This document shows positions 16,374 to 26,371 of a stretch of 32,757 nt of DNA, one piece after another. The DNA is taken from positions 1 through 32,757 of the forward strand of contig NZ_CAJNKE010000021.1 of the NCBI RefSeq assembly GCF_905232215.1, written 5' to 3'. Every line of letters starts with the position of its first letter. The first letter of the stretch is position 1. Under the pieces are notes generated by a model that saw nothing but the letters and a program-made list of their open reading frames with translations, did no database searches and was not told the origin of the DNA. A program made the translations under genes and the position numbers. The DNA comes from Burkholderia sp. LMG 13014. Lineage in GTDB: Bacteria > Pseudomonadota > Gammaproteobacteria > Burkholderiales > Burkholderiaceae.

Positions 16374-17033
16374 ATGTCCAGCTCCGATACTTCGGCCAAG
16401 CGCCAGCCTGCCGCCAAACGTACCCGAGGCCGCCTGTCCGGCACGTCGCACGTGGGATTCGATTCGCTGCTGCGATGTGCGCGGCAGCGGTTCGCCAAGC
16501 AGGGCTACGCTGCAACCAGCGTACGAGAGATTGCTGGTCTCGCGGGCGTCGATCCTGCATTGATGGCCCATCATTTCGGATCGAAAGAAGGGCTGTGGAT
16601 CGCGGTCGTCGACCAGCTGGCCGCGCAGCTGGCGGAGTTGATCGAGATGACGACCCAGTTGCGCAACAGCCGGATGTCGCCGATCGAACGGATCAGGCAG
16701 GCATTGACACTGTTCATCGACAACGTGTTCGCCAACCCGGATATCGGCATGTTCTTCTCGACCGCCACGACGGAGCACGGCGAGCGCTTGAACGTGCTCG
16801 TGGAGCGGTTGCTCGGCCCTTATCGTGACGCGTTCATTCCGCTTCTCGCGGATGCAATCGAAGCCGGAAAGATGAAGTCTCACGATCCCGAGCTGATGCA
16901 CGCGATGATCGTGAATGCGATCAGCAATACGATCTCCTATGGCCACGTGTTCGCGAAGTTTTCAACGCTGCCCGACCACCCTGAGAAATTCAAGCAAGGC
17001 GTCCTGGATATCGTAATGGGGCTGCTGCGATAG
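16374..17033 (+). CDS. TetR family transcriptional regulator
   Basis: A 219-residue TetR protein. A short basic tail (AKRQPAAKRTRGR) precedes the DNA-binding domain CARQRFAKQGYAATSVREIAGLAGVDPALMAHHFGSKEGL (35-74), with the helix-turn-helix at about 49-68. A TetR_C-type domain follows. The start at 16374 is chosen because it begins just before the basic tail; the ribosome site is weak, and the open frame extends to 16296. It lies 129 bp behind the porin gene in the same direction and faces the LysR gene tail to tail. The target is not evident; the porin or the meta locus are possibilities. Confidence 0.9.
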   Translation: MSSSDTSAKRQPAAKRTRGRLSGTSHVGFDSLLRCARQRFAKQGYAATSVREIAGLAGVDPALMAHHFGSKEGLWIAVVDQLAAQLAELIEMTTQLRNSRMSPIERIRQALTLFIDNVFANPDIGMFFSTATTEHGERLNVLVERLLGPYRDAFIPLLADAIEAGKMKSHDPELMHAMIVNAISNTISYGHVFAKFSTLPDHPEKFKQGVLDIVMGLLR

Positions 17034-17129
17034 TGCGGTAGCGGTGCCGAGCGGGGCGCAAGGTCTCGGCGGCATGTGACGCACGGAAGTCACGGAGCGC
17101 GGCGCATGACGCAGCGCGGGCAGGGGCTG

Positions 17130-18080
17130 TCACGCGCCAACCGCGATGGCGTGGCATCGAGCCGGTGCAGGGGCGTGCGGTGTGGCCGCCGATTCGTCGA
17201 ACGTCGCCAGCAGATGGTCGATGAAGGTTCGCACCTTGGCCGGCAAGTGGCGACGGCTCGGGTAGACGATGCCGAACGTGGGCGCGGGCGCCCAGTAATC
17301 CGGGAGGACTCGCTTCAGCGTGCCTTTTTCGAGTTCCCGCTCAACCAGTGCGGGATGGATCAACGCGATGCCTGCACCTGACAGGACCATCTGCATCAGA
17401 AAATCGATATTGTTGGCCACGACGGCCGGATGGCACGTGATCGTCACGGTGCCGTCGGCACTGTCCAGTTGAAGCTCGGATTTGCCGCGCTGGGGGCCCG
17501 AGATCGCGAGATACGCGTGCTCGGCCAACGCCTCCGGGCGCGTCGGCTCGCCGCGCCGCTGAAGATAGTCGGGTGATGCGCACGCGATGAGCGGCGAGCT
17601 GAAGACCGCTCGTGCGACGAGGCTCGTGCATGACAACGACGACAGGTCGACGATGCCGGCATCGTATCCGTCTGCGACCAGATCGACCGGGCGATCGACC
17701 AGCACGGGAACGGGAACCACTTCCGGGTACGAATCGCAATAGTCTCGCAGGCACGACGACAGGTGCCGCAGCGAAAGGCCGACGGAGACCGCCACGCGCA
17801 GGGTTCCGGACGGCGTTAGCGTGGGCACCGATACCGCGTGCTCGACTTCGTCGAGCTTCGCCAGAATGTCGCTGACACGCGTGTAATACATCCGCCCGAA
17901 ATCCGTGAGGGACACACTTCTCGTTTTGCGGACGAGCAGGCGCTTTTCCAGTTGTTCCTCGAGCCAGTTGACGCGACGGCTGATCATCATTTGAGAGATG
18001 CCGAGGTTGGTGGCCGCACGGATAAAGCTCCCGTCGTTCACGACCTGTACGAACGACCGCATCGATTGAAGTTTGTCCAT
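17130..18080 (-). CDS. LysR family transcriptional regulator
   Basis: A 316-residue LysR protein. The winged helix-turn-helix is at about 5-62 (MRSFVQVVNDGSFIRAATNLGISQMMISRRVNWLEEQL), and the LysR substrate domain starts near 90 (SGTLRVAVSVG). The sequence belongs to the large DsdC/'CrgA-like' group whose members end recognition helix 3 with RVNWLEEQLE. ATG at 18080 gives the normal N-terminus (MDKLQSMRSF). The nearest divergent gene is the efflux operon, 990 bp away. The TTATTCAAC-N4-GTTGAATAA palindrome 107 bp upstream (18187) is a plausible binding site. Confidence 0.92.
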   Translation of the reverse strand: MDKLQSMRSFVQVVNDGSFIRAATNLGISQMMISRRVNWLEEQLEKRLLVRKTRSVSLTDFGRMYYTRVSDILAKLDEVEHAVSVPTLTPSGTLRVAVSVGLSLRHLSSCLRDYCDSYPEVVPVPVLVDRPVDLVADGYDAGIVDLSSLSCTSLVARAVFSSPLIACASPDYLQRRGEPTRPEALAEHAYLAISGPQRGKSELQLDSADGTVTITCHPAVVANNIDFLMQMVLSGAGIALIHPALVERELEKGTLKRVLPDYWAPAPTFGIVYPSRRHLPAKVRTFIDHLLATFDESAATPHAPAPARCHAIAVGA

Positions 18081-18186
18081 TTCGGTTTCCGGGTTCACGC
18101 GTCGTTTCCATCCCGGACAAGTCGTGCCCGGCAATCGACGGGCTCGGCATGTGCATGGGAACGGTCGTCGGCGTCGTTTGTCGACG

Positions 18187-18208
18187 TTATTCAACGCGTG
18201 TTGAATAA
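18187..18208. promoter_or_regulatory. Palindrome TTATTCAAC-GCGT-GTTGAATAA
   Basis: A perfect 9-4-9 inverted repeat containing the T-N11-A pattern of LysR sites, 107 bp before the LysR gene start. A diverged second copy stands at 18577. Autoregulation by the LysR protein is the simplest reading. Confidence 0.6.
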
Positions 18209-18576
18209 AATGATATCGCAAAAATGGTCATGCGTGAAGCGTGCCCGCGACCTGCTTCCCGTCGTCATGTACGCCACGACGTCTGAGCGCGTCGATCGAG
18301 CCGGCGTCAAGGGCCGGTGGTCGCGCTGTCGGCATGCTCGCCAGGTTTGACGCCGACCCTCCGTCCGGGCGGTGCAATCGCTGAAATCCGTCGCCTGCCG
18401 GTGCACCTGGCGCCTCGTTGCCCCGATCTGAGTGGCACTTCTATCTGCTACCCGTTCTGCCGTGTGAGCGCCGCTGGCGCCTGGCTTCGCGCTGCCTCGA
18501 GCGTGCCGTCATGCCGCGTGGCGTGACGATCGAACGGTTGACAGCGTCGCGACGGATGCCCTACCATCGCATTAAA

Positions 18577-18597
18577 TCAACAAGTGATGAATAAAAT
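18577..18597. promoter_or_regulatory. Second TCAAC..TGAATAAAAT box
   Basis: It matches 18191-18211 at 18 of 21 positions, including the AT-rich right end. The left arm symmetry is weaker than in the first copy. Confidence 0.45.
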
Positions 18598-18768
18598 TCG
18601 ACCATGAGGATTCCGGCCATCGGGGACGGATAGCGCGCAGCGCGCTTTGCTTCCGCCCCGGCACGACAGGCGCCCGGCAACCCGGGCTGCATGCCTACTC
18701 CGTCGGGTGGATGTCCCGTCGCATCGCCCGCGTCATTCGGACGCGGTGATTCGTTGCGTCGGGTCGTG

Positions 18769-18801
18769 CGTTAACGGGCGGGATGTTCTGGACCGTTAAC
18801 G
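18769..18801. promoter_or_regulatory. Paired CGTTAACG palindromes before the efflux operon
   Basis: Two copies of the 8-bp palindrome CGTTAACG (18769-18776 and 18794-18801) lie 25 bp apart. With one flanking base each they form a 9-bp inverted repeat. TATAGA at 18812-18817 just downstream could be a -10 box, which would place the right copy in the promoter spacer. A repressor operator is likely; candidates are the TetR at 25006 or the MarR at 25727. Confidence 0.5.
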
Positions 18802-19068
18802 TCCTTTCTTATAGATCAGTACACCTACTTAATGGGTGGGAGTCATGCTGCGCGCAGAAATCGTCGAATCCGGTGCCCGTTGCCGATTCGAGGCTGCGTG
18901 CGGCGGATCGTATGCGCGTCGCGATGGCGGATGCGTCACGCAGGCGTCCATATGGATGGACGAACCGGACTTGTCGTTCAGCCCGGCGCGCCGAGGGGCT
19001 TCCCCGGTGGCGGCCGGATTCGCAACGTTGAGAGTGAGAAACATGAAACGAACAGTGAGGGATGTTGT

Positions 19069-20229
19069 ATGTACCGGATGATCATTCCCAAGAGAAGCGC
19101 GTTGCTTGCGACGTGTGTCGTGGTCGGGTCGATGGCCGTCGCCGGATGCCAGAAGAAGGAAGCCGCGGTGGCGGCCGTCCCCGAGGTCGGCGTGGTCACG
19201 CTGCAGCCGCAGGAGATCACGCTCAAGTCGTTGTTGCCGGGTCGCGCGAATTCGTGGCGTGTCGCCGAGGTGCGCCCGCAGGTCAACGGCCTGATCAAGC
19301 GGCGGCTCTTCGTCGAAGGCGAGGATGTCAAGCAGGGGCAGCAGCTTTACCAGATCGACGATGCGCCGTACAAGGCCGCGTACGAAAAGGCGCGTGCCGC
19401 GCTGGTATCGGCGCAGCATCTCGCCGAGCGCAATGAAAAATTGCTTGCCGACAACGCGGTGAGCCGCCAGCAGTACGACGACTCGGTGTCCTCGTACCGC
19501 CAGGCGCAGGCCGATCTCGATACCGCGAAGGTCAATCTGGACTACACGAAGGTCTACGCGCCGATCGCCGGGCGCATCGGCCGCTCGCTCGTGACGGAAG
19601 GCGCACTGGTCACGAACGGCCAGGCGCAGTCGATGGCCGTCATCACGCAGCTCGATCCCATTTACGTTGACGTGACGCAGTCGTCGTCCGACATGCTGCG
19701 CCTGCGCAAGGAACTCGCCGACGGCCAGTTGCAGACGGTCAGCGCAGGGGCGGCCAGTGTCGGGCTGTTGCTCGAGGACGGCACGTCGTATGCGCACGGC
19801 GGCACGCTGAAGTTCTCCGAAGTCAGTGTCGACGAAGGCACGGGCTCGGTGACGTTGCGTGCCCAGTTCCCGAATCCGGATCACCAGATCCTGCCGGGCA
19901 TGTTCGTGCGCACGAAGCTCGACGAGGGCGTCAAGCGGGACGCGATCCTGGTGCCGCAGCAGGGCATCACGCGCGATACGACGGGCACGCCGGTGGCCTG
20001 GGTCGTCGGTGCCGACGGCAAGGTGCAACTGAAGCAGCTCGCGGTGGACCGGACAGTCGGCAATACGTGGCTCGTCCGCACCGGGCTGAATGCGGGCGAA
20101 CGCGTGGTGACCGAAGGCGTGCAGAAACTGCAGGTCGGCATGAAGGTCGTCGCGGTGCCCGCGACGAACGTCCATGTCGACCTGGGTGACGCGCGCATTG
20201 CCGCGCCGTCCACGGCAAACGGCAGCTAG
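19069..20229 (+). CDS. RND efflux periplasmic adaptor (membrane fusion lipoprotein, AcrA/MexA family)
   Basis: A 386-residue membrane-fusion protein. The lipobox AVAGC puts the lipidated cysteine at residue 27. The lipoyl half-motifs flank a coiled-coil hairpin: [35 protein letters not shown], the hairpin [56 protein letters not shown], then the beta-barrel and membrane-proximal domains. It bridges the inner-membrane pump and the outer-membrane channel. The start at 19069 is chosen for the signal peptide; the open frame runs upstream to 18832. First gene of a three-gene operon. Confidence 0.95.
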   Translation: MYRMIIPKRSALLATCVVVGSMAVAGCQKKEAAVAAVPEVGVVTLQPQEITLKSLLPGRANSWRVAEVRPQVNGLIKRRLFVEGEDVKQGQQLYQIDDAPYKAAYEKARAALVSAQHLAERNEKLLADNAVSRQQYDDSVSSYRQAQADLDTAKVNLDYTKVYAPIAGRIGRSLVTEGALVTNGQAQSMAVITQLDPIYVDVTQSSSDMLRLRKELADGQLQTVSAGAASVGLLLEDGTSYAHGGTLKFSEVSVDEGTGSVTLRAQFPNPDHQILPGMFVRTKLDEGVKRDAILVPQQGITRDTTGTPVAWVVGADGKVQLKQLAVDRTVGNTWLVRTGLNAGERVVTEGVQKLQVGMKVVAVPATNVHVDLGDARIAAPSTANGS

Positions 20230-20240
20230 TCGGAGCGCGC

Positions 20241-23200
20241 ATGTCACAGTTCTTCATCAGGCGCCCCATCTTTGCGTGGGTCATCGCCATCGTCATCATG
20301 CTGGCCGGTTATCTGGCGATTCGTTCGCTACCGATCAACCAGTATCCGAACATCGCGGCGCCCGCGGTGTCGATCACGGTCATCTACCCGGGCGCGTCCG
20401 CGCAGACGGTTCAGGACACGGTCGTCCAGCCGATCGAGCAGCAGCTCAACGGCCTCGACGGGCTGCGTTACATGTCGTCGGAAAGTAACGCCGACGGCAG
20501 CATGACGATCGTCGCGACGTTCGACCAGGGCACCAACCCCGATATCGCGCAGGTCCAGGTGCAGAACAAGCTGTCGCTCGCGACGCCGCTTCTGCCCCAG
20601 GAAGTGCAGCAGCAGGGGATTCGCGTCGTCAAGTACCAGATCAACTTCATGATGGTCGCGGCGCTCGTCTCCGAAGACGGGAAGATGTCGAGCGGCGACC
20701 TCGGCAACTATCTGGCGTCGAACCTCCAGGATCCGATCCTGCGAACGAAAGGGGTGGGCGACTACCTGCTGATGGGTTCGCAGTACGGGATGCGGATCTG
20801 GCTCGACCCGGCGAAGCTCGACAGCTATTCGCTCACGCCGCTCGACGTCACGAACGCGATCCGGTCGCAGAACGTCCAGGTGTCGTCGGGCCAGCTCGGC
20901 GGGCTGCCGACGCGGCGCGGCGTGGAACTGAGCGCGACGGTGATCGGGAAGGTGCGCCTGCGTACCGCCGACGAGTTCAAGCAGATCCTGCTCAAGGTGA
21001 ATGCCGACGGTTCGCAGGTCAAGCTCGGCGACGTCGCGACCGTGAGCCTCGGGCCGGAGAACTACTCGATCTCGAGTATGTACAACGGCAAGCCGTCGGC
21101 CGGTATCGCACTGCGTCTGGCGACCGGCGCGAACCTGCTCCAGACGGTGGAATCGGTCAAGAAACTGCTCAAGGAACAGGAAGCGCTGTTGCCGCCGGGC
21201 GTGAAGATCGTCATTCCGTACGACACGTCGCCGGTCGTTCACGCGTCGATTCACGAAGTGGTCAAGACGCTGATCGAAGGCATCATCCTCGTGTTCCTGG
21301 TGATGTACCTGTTCCTGCAGAACATCCGCGCGACGCTGATTCCGACGCTGGCCGTTCCGGTCGTGCTGCTGGGCACGTTCGGCGTGCTCTCCGCGTTCGG
21401 CTTCACGATCAACACGCTCACCATGTTCGGCATGGTGCTGGCGATCGGCCTGCTGGTCGACGATGCGATCGTCGTGGTGGAGAACGTCGAGCGCGTGATG
21501 ACCGAGGAAGGGCTGAGCGCGCGGGAAGCGACCAGCAAGTCGATGGGGCAGATCCAGGGCGCGCTGGTCGGTATCGCGATGGTGCTGTCGGCCGTGTTCC
21601 TGCCGATGGCGTTCTTCGGTGGATCGACGGGCGTGATCTATCGCCAGTTCTCGATCACGATCGTGTCGGCGATGGCGCTGTCGGTGCTGGTTGCACTGGT
21701 GTTCACGCCCGCGTTGTGCGCGACGATGCTCAAGCCGGGCGATGCCGATCATCATGTGAAGAAGGGTTTCTTCGGGTGGTTCAACCGAACCTTCGACCGT
21801 GGTACCGACCGCTACGAAGGGGCAGTCGCGGCGATCCTGCGCAAGAAGGGGCGCTATATCGTCATCTACCTGCTGATCGTGGTCGGCATGGGCTTCCTGT
21901 TCACACGCATTCCGACGGCTTTCCTGCCGGACGAAGACCAGGGGACGCTGTTCGTTCAGCTCCAGATGCCGGGCAATGCATCGGCAGAACGGACCGAGGA
22001 AGCGTTGGCGAAGGTGCGTGACTACCTGTTGAAGGACGAGGCGGATGTCGTCGAATCGGTCTATACCGTGAACGGCTTCAACTTCGCGGGGCGCGGGCAG
22101 AACTCGGCGCTGGCCTTCGTCGCGCTCAAGCCGTGGGACAAGCGCAAGGGTAGCGACCCCAGTGTGTTCGGGCTTGCACAGCGTGCCGGTGGGGCGTTTT
22201 CGAAGATCAAGGACGGCATCGTGATTCCGATCGTGCCGCCGGCGATCATGGAAATGGGTAACTCGCAGGGCTTCGACGTGTATCTCCAGGATCGTAACGG
22301 TCAGGGCCACGACGCGCTGATGGCGGCGCGCGACCAGTTCCTGAAGCTTGCGCACGAGAATCCGCTGCTGGCCAACGTCCGCCCGAACGGCATGAACGAC
22401 GAGCCGCAGTTCCACATCGATATCGACGATGAGAAGGCGCGTGCGCTGCAGGTCAGCATCGCCGACATCAACGATACGATGACCGCCGCCTGGGGTTCCC
22501 AGTACGTGAACGACTTCGTCGATCGCGGCCGGGTGAAGAAGGTGTACGTCCAGGGCGTGCCGGATGCGCGCGTGGGTCCGGAGGATCTGTACAAATGGTA
22601 TCTGCGCAACAGCAACGGCCAGATGGTGCCGTTCTCGGCGGTGGCGTCGGGGCACTGGGAATATGGTTCGCCGAAGCTCGAGCGTTACAACGGCATTCCG
22701 GCCGTCGAACTGCAGGGCCAGCCGAAAGCCGGCCACAGCTCGGGCGAAGCGATGCAGGAGATCGAGAAGATCGCGGCGCAGCTGCCGAACGGATTCGGGC
22801 TGGCGGTCACGGGGCTGTCCTATGAGGAACAGCTGTCGGGCTCGCAGGCGCCGGCGCTCTATGCGCTGTCGATCCTGATCGTGTTCCTCTGTCTTGCTGC
22901 GCTGTACGAGAGCTGGTCGGTGCCGTTCTCGGTGCTGATGGTCGTGCCGCTCGGCGTGATCGGCGCCGTGGTCGCCACGCTGGCACGCGGCCTGACGAAC
23001 GACGTGTTCTTCCAGGTGGGCCTGCTGACGACGGTCGGCCTGTCGGCGAAGAACGCGATCCTGATCGTCGAGTTCGCGAAAGAGCTGTACGAAAAAGAAG
23101 GCATGTCGTTGATGCAGGCGGCTACTCAGGCGGCACGGCTGCGGCTGCGCCCGATCATCATGACGTCGATGGCGTTCGTGCTCGGCGTGCTGCCGCTCGC

Positions 23201-23399
23201 GATCTCGAACGGCGCCGGCTCGGGTAGCCAGCATTCGGTCGGCACGGGCGTGGTCGGCGGGATGATGACCGCGACGTTCCTGGCTGTGTTCTACGTGCCG
23301 TTGTTCTATGTGCTGGTGACGGGCCTGTTCTCGCGCGGCAAGACAGGCAAGGCCGACAAGGCCGACGACATCGACAAGGTTGACGAGGTGACCGCATGA
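20241..23399 (+). CDS. RND efflux pump, HAE1 family (AcrB/MexB-like)
   Basis: A 1052-residue proton-driven inner-membrane transporter, exporting drugs, dyes or solvents from periplasm and membrane. [23 protein letters not shown] is the usual first transmembrane helix. The proton-relay residues are present: D407 and D408 in [14 protein letters not shown], and K937 in [13 protein letters not shown]. The large periplasmic loops with the porter and docking domains have normal length. The gene starts 11 bp after the adaptor gene with CGGAG before ATG and overlaps the channel gene by 4 bp. The substrate range cannot be read from sequence. Confidence 0.97.
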   Translation: MSQFFIRRPIFAWVIAIVIMLAGYLAIRSLPINQYPNIAAPAVSITVIYPGASAQTVQDTVVQPIEQQLNGLDGLRYMSSESNADGSMTIVATFDQGTNPDIAQVQVQNKLSLATPLLPQEVQQQGIRVVKYQINFMMVAALVSEDGKMSSGDLGNYLASNLQDPILRTKGVGDYLLMGSQYGMRIWLDPAKLDSYSLTPLDVTNAIRSQNVQVSSGQLGGLPTRRGVELSATVIGKVRLRTADEFKQILLKVNADGSQVKLGDVATVSLGPENYSISSMYNGKPSAGIALRLATGANLLQTVESVKKLLKEQEALLPPGVKIVIPYDTSPVVHASIHEVVKTLIEGIILVFLVMYLFLQNIRATLIPTLAVPVVLLGTFGVLSAFGFTINTLTMFGMVLAIGLLVDDAIVVVENVERVMTEEGLSAREATSKSMGQIQGALVGIAMVLSAVFLPMAFFGGSTGVIYRQFSITIVSAMALSVLVALVFTPALCATMLKPGDADHHVKKGFFGWFNRTFDRGTDRYEGAVAAILRKKGRYIVIYLLIVVGMGFLFTRIPTAFLPDEDQGTLFVQLQMPGNASAERTEEALAKVRDYLLKDEADVVESVYTVNGFNFAGRGQNSALAFVALKPWDKRKGSDPSVFGLAQRAGGAFSKIKDGIVIPIVPPAIMEMGNSQGFDVYLQDRNGQGHDALMAARDQFLKLAHENPLLANVRPNGMNDEPQFHIDIDDEKARALQVSIADINDTMTAAWGSQYVNDFVDRGRVKKVYVQGVPDARVGPEDLYKWYLRNSNGQMVPFSAVASGHWEYGSPKLERYNGIPAVELQGQPKAGHSSGEAMQEIEKIAAQLPNGFGLAVTGLSYEEQLSGSQAPALYALSILIVFLCLAALYESWSVPFSVLMVVPLGVIGAVVATLARGLTNDVFFQVGLLTTVGLSAKNAILIVEFAKELYEKEGMSLMQAATQAARLRLRPIIMTSMAFVLGVLPLAISNGAGSGSQHSVGTGVVGGMMTATFLAVFYVPLFYVLVTGLFSRGKTGKADKADDIDKVDEVTA

Positions 23400-24844
23400 A
23401 GATCCTGAAACTTGCGGTATTGCCCGCGGCGCTGCTGATGGCGAGCTGCACGATGATCCCAACCTATCATCGTCCCGACCCGTCGGTCGCCGCGCAGTAC
23501 GCGACGGCCGCGCAGGACACCGCCGGCCAGCCGTCGGCCGCGGAAGTCGGCTGGCGCGACTTCTACACCGACCCGCACCTGCAGACGCTGATCGGCATGG
23601 CGCTGGAAAACAACCGCGACCTGCGCGTGGCCGTGCTGAACATCGAAGCGGCGCGCGCGCAGTACCGGATCCAGCGGGCGGACCTGCTGCCGACGTTGTC
23701 GGCCAGTGCGTCCGGGTCGATCCAGCGGCTGCCGTCGGACCTGTCGACGACGGGGCAGGCGGGTGTCACGCGGTCCTACAACGTCGGGGGTGTCGCGTCG
23801 TACGAGCTGGACCTGTTCGGCAAGATCCGCAGCCTGACGGAGCAGGCGATGCAGACGTATCTCGCGACCGAGGCCACACGCAAGGCCACCCAGATCAGCC
23901 TGATCGCCGAGGTGGCCACCGCGTGGCTGACGCTGCAGGCCGACCAGGACATCAAGTCGCTGACGGCCGATACGCTCGCCAGCCAGCGCGCGTCGCTGAA
24001 GATCGTCGAATCGGGGTACCGGAACGGCACGTCGTCGCTGCTCGATCTGCGTCAGGCAGAGACGACCGTCCGTGCCGCGGAAGCGAATCTCGCGCAGTAC
24101 GACCGGCAGGTGCGGACCGACATCAATGCGCTGACGCTGCTGGTCGGCGCGCCGCTCGACGATGCGCTGCTGTCGCGCGAATCGCTGGCGACGGTTCGGC
24201 TCGACGAGGATCTGCCGGCCGGGCTCCCGTCGGATCTCCTCGCGCGGCGGCCGGACATCATGGCGGCCGAGCATCAGTTGATGGCGGCCAACGCGAACAT
24301 CGGCGCCGCCCGCGCGGCGTTCTTCCCGAGCATTTCGCTGACGGCCAGCGGCGGCACGGCCAGTGCGTCGTTGCGCAACCTGTTCGATCCCGGCAGCGCG
24401 GCGTGGTCGTTCGGGCCGACGATCAGCGTGCCGATCTTCGACTACGGGCGCAACAGCGCGAACCTGGCCGTCTCGAAGGTCAATCGCGACATCGAAGTCG
24501 CGACGTACCAGAAGGCGGTCCAGACGGCGTTTCGCGAAGTGTCCGATGCGCTCGACGGGCGGGCGACCTGGGGCCAGCAGGAAACGGCCCAGCGCCTGCT
24601 GGTGGATGCGAGCCAGTCGGCGTACCGGTTATCCGACGTACGCTATCGCGAGGGTGTCGACGGCTACGTGAACGTGCTCGTCAACCAGCGGTCGCTGTAC
24701 GACGCGCGGCAGAATCTGGTGAAGGTTCGGCTGGCGCGGATGACGAACACGGTCGACCTCTACCGCGCATTGGGCGGCGGCTGGCAGGACCGGACCGTGA
24801 AAGCCGACGTGCCGACCGGGCAAGCTGCGCATCCGCCGGGTTGA
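23396..24844 (+). CDS. RND efflux outer-membrane factor, NodT/OprM family
   Basis: A complete 482-residue outer-membrane channel lipoprotein. The signal peptide ends in LLMASC, lipidated C18. [19 protein letters not shown] and [13 protein letters not shown] belong to the first OEP repeat; [33 protein letters not shown] and YRALGGGW to the second. It overlaps the pump gene by ATGA, so it is translationally coupled. It is a close paralogue of the truncated gene at the left window edge; ELDLFG, RRPD and [12 protein letters not shown] are shared. Confidence 0.96.
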   Translation: MKILKLAVLPAALLMASCTMIPTYHRPDPSVAAQYATAAQDTAGQPSAAEVGWRDFYTDPHLQTLIGMALENNRDLRVAVLNIEAARAQYRIQRADLLPTLSASASGSIQRLPSDLSTTGQAGVTRSYNVGGVASYELDLFGKIRSLTEQAMQTYLATEATRKATQISLIAEVATAWLTLQADQDIKSLTADTLASQRASLKIVESGYRNGTSSLLDLRQAETTVRAAEANLAQYDRQVRTDINALTLLVGAPLDDALLSRESLATVRLDEDLPAGLPSDLLARRPDIMAAEHQLMAANANIGAARAAFFPSISLTASGGTASASLRNLFDPGSAAWSFGPTISVPIFDYGRNSANLAVSKVNRDIEVATYQKAVQTAFREVSDALDGRATWGQQETAQRLLVDASQSAYRLSDVRYREGVDGYVNVLVNQRSLYDARQNLVKVRLARMTNTVDLYRALGGGWQDRTVKADVPTGQAAHPPG

Positions 24845-24905
24845 CTCGTGCGCTGACGTGAAGCAGGACACCGTAACGGGCCCGGCCCGTTCGGTGATTC
24901 GGGAT

Positions 24906-24930
24906 GCGTGCCCCGACACCCGGGGCACGC
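24906..24930 (+). other. Hairpin between efflux operon and TetR gene
   Basis: GCGTGCCCCG (24906-24915) pairs with CGGGGCACGC (24921-24930) around a 5-nt loop. It is very stable but has no T-run. It may reduce read-through from the efflux operon into the regulator gene. Confidence 0.45.
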
Positions 24931-25005
24931 AATCGCATGCCCTTGCCGGGCCGCTGCGATGTAACAGGCGAGCCATCCCGACCCGGATGGACGTTCGGAA
25001 ACGTT

Positions 25006-25611
25006 ATGGTGAAACGAACCCGTGAACAGGCACAGGCGACACGGGCCATCATCGTCGAGTCGGCACAGGGCGTGTTCTTCGACCGTGGCTTCGCGCATGC
25101 GTCGCTCGAGGAAATCGCCCGCCGGGCCGGCGTCACGCGCGGCGCCGTGTACTGGCACTTCGAGAACAAGCTCGAGGTGCTCGATGCCATCTTCGCCGAT
25201 GCGGCGATCCCGCTGGATCCTTTCCTGATTGCCTCGCGACTCGATGCCGAGCATGAGCTCGACGCGCTGATCGATGCACTCGGTGCGTGCTGGCGGATGG
25301 CGACACGTTCGAAACTGTCCCGCCGGCTGTACACGCTGTCGTACACGCGATGCGAAAACGCGAAGGAAACGGCGGCTTTCTGCGAACGGGTTTGCCAGGC
25401 TGCGTACGCGGCGGAACAGCGCATCGATGCATGGTTGCGTCGTGCGAAATCGGCTGGACAGTTGGCGAGCGAACATGAACCGGCGGTGATCGCCAGCGTG
25501 GTTCACGCGACGTTGAGCGGATTGCTGCATCGGGAGTTGACGCGGCCCGGGCGTCGCAATCCCGACATGGCTGAAGTTACCGAAGTCGTCCGGACGCTGA
25601 TTCAAGGATGA
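25006..25611 (+). CDS. TetR family regulator of the efflux operon (AcrR/TtgR-like)
   Basis: A 201-residue TetR protein of the AcrR/TtgR/MexL type. MVKRTREQAQATRAIIVESAQGVFFDRGFAHASLEEIARRAGVTRGAVYWHFENKLEV (1-58) is the standard DNA-binding domain, and the C-terminal domain resembles the TtgR-like ligand domain. Such proteins repress the adjacent RND operon and release on binding the drug. Its position, 161 bp downstream of the channel gene and in the same direction, is less usual than the divergent one. The CGTTAACG pair before the adaptor gene is a candidate operator. Confidence 0.92.
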   Translation: MVKRTREQAQATRAIIVESAQGVFFDRGFAHASLEEIARRAGVTRGAVYWHFENKLEVLDAIFADAAIPLDPFLIASRLDAEHELDALIDALGACWRMATRSKLSRRLYTLSYTRCENAKETAAFCERVCQAAYAAEQRIDAWLRRAKSAGQLASEHEPAVIASVVHATLSGLLHRELTRPGRRNPDMAEVTEVVRTLIQG

Positions 25612-25726
25612 ATGCGCCAGGGGGCCGGTGAACGGTGCTGCGCGGGGTTCCGCGCGTGTTGTCGTGAATCCCGACCCGTAAGAGCTTGCAATCGCGAAAG
25701 AAGGATGCCGTGAAGGGGGGCGTGGA

Positions 25727-26200
25727 ATGTCTGGTTCGGACTCCGGACAACTTAAAATGAGCGGCCGGGGTCTGTCCATCGCGCACCTGCTGTCGGTTGC
25801 CGAATCGGTGCAGTCCAGGTGCGTCGACCGACATGTCGAGCGGGTGCTCGGCGTGACGACGTCGCAGGCGTCGCTCTTGCATGTGCTCGATTGCGGGAAA
25901 CTGTTGACGGTCGGCGAACTGTCCGATACCTGCGGCATTGCCAGCAGTGCGGTGACGCGCCTGGTGGACCGGCTGGCGGCGCTGTATCTCGTGACGCGAA
26001 TGCAGAACGAGGATGACCGACGTATCGTCCACGTGTCGCTCACGTGCGACGGGCGCCGGATCGCGGCTGCGTGGCGCGACGTTCAATCCGAGATCCAGCG
26101 CGGGTGGCGCGCCTTTGCGAACGACGACGAGCTTCGGATGATGGGCAATTTGCTGTCGCGCATGCTCGTCAATGCGGCGCCACGCGATGCGGGCGGATGA
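25727..26200 (+). CDS. MarR family transcriptional regulator
   Basis: A 157-residue winged-helix regulator. The recognition region is LTVGELSDTCGIASSAVTRLVDRLAALYLVTR (60-91), followed by the wing motif NEDDRRIVHVSLT. Flanking helices would form the dimer interface. AGGGGGG lies about 7 nt before the ATG at 25727; M11 at 25757 is an alternative start. MarR proteins often answer phenolic ligands and control efflux, so a role with the upstream pump is plausible but unproven. No operon partner follows; the next gene is on the other strand. Confidence 0.88.
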   Translation: MSGSDSGQLKMSGRGLSIAHLLSVAESVQSRCVDRHVERVLGVTTSQASLLHVLDCGKLLTVGELSDTCGIASSAVTRLVDRLAALYLVTRMQNEDDRRIVHVSLTCDGRRIAAAWRDVQSEIQRGWRAFANDDELRMMGNLLSRMLVNAAPRDAGG

Positions 26201-26371
26201 GCGTCATGGCAGGTTCCCCCTTGCGTACCGAAAGGCCGCCTTCGCCGATGCTTCCCCGGTACCGAAGGGGAAGGGCGTGCCTGCTCCCGGATCGGCCCTC
26301 CGACATCGACGCCTCCGAGCGTCGTAATCCGGATAGTCGTGTTGCCGAAGGTGGCGTCGATCCGACGACGC

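Larger units (their letters stand above)
18081..19068. other. Long intergenic region (about 990 bp) between LysR and the efflux operon
   Basis: No convincing gene was seen. It holds two similar TCAAC..GAATAAAAT boxes (18191-18211 and 18577-18597) and paired CGTTAACG palindromes (18769-18801) near a possible promoter of the efflux operon. A frame of about 80 codons (18836-19081) runs into the fusion-protein gene but has poor codon statistics and is probably leader. Confidence 0.5.

Noticed and set aside
18836-19081. 81-codon frame running into the adaptor gene
   Set aside because: It overlaps the adaptor start by 13 bp in another frame, has poor codon use and no recognisable domain. A translated leader cannot be fully excluded.
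20328-23462. A 1044-codon open frame on the minus strand opposite the RND pump gene
   Set aside because: It mirrors the high-GC codon pattern of the pump gene, has no family signature (long His/Arg/Asp-rich runs) and no ribosome site. The same holds for the long minus-strand frame 5489-7345.
19069-24844. Naming the efflux operon ceoAB-opcM or bpeEF-oprC
   Set aside because: Those operons carry an llpE gene and a close divergent LysR regulator. Here no llpE is seen, the LysR gene is 990 bp away, and TetR/MarR genes follow instead. Sequence alone does not let me choose the orthologue.
24906-24930. Hairpin as a terminator of the efflux operon
   Set aside because: The stem is strong but no T-run follows; listed as a hairpin of unknown role.
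26251-26273. CTTCCCC/GGGGAAG hairpin between the MarR and AraC genes
   Set aside because: A 7-bp stem with no T-run on either side; too weak to call a terminator for the two convergent genes.
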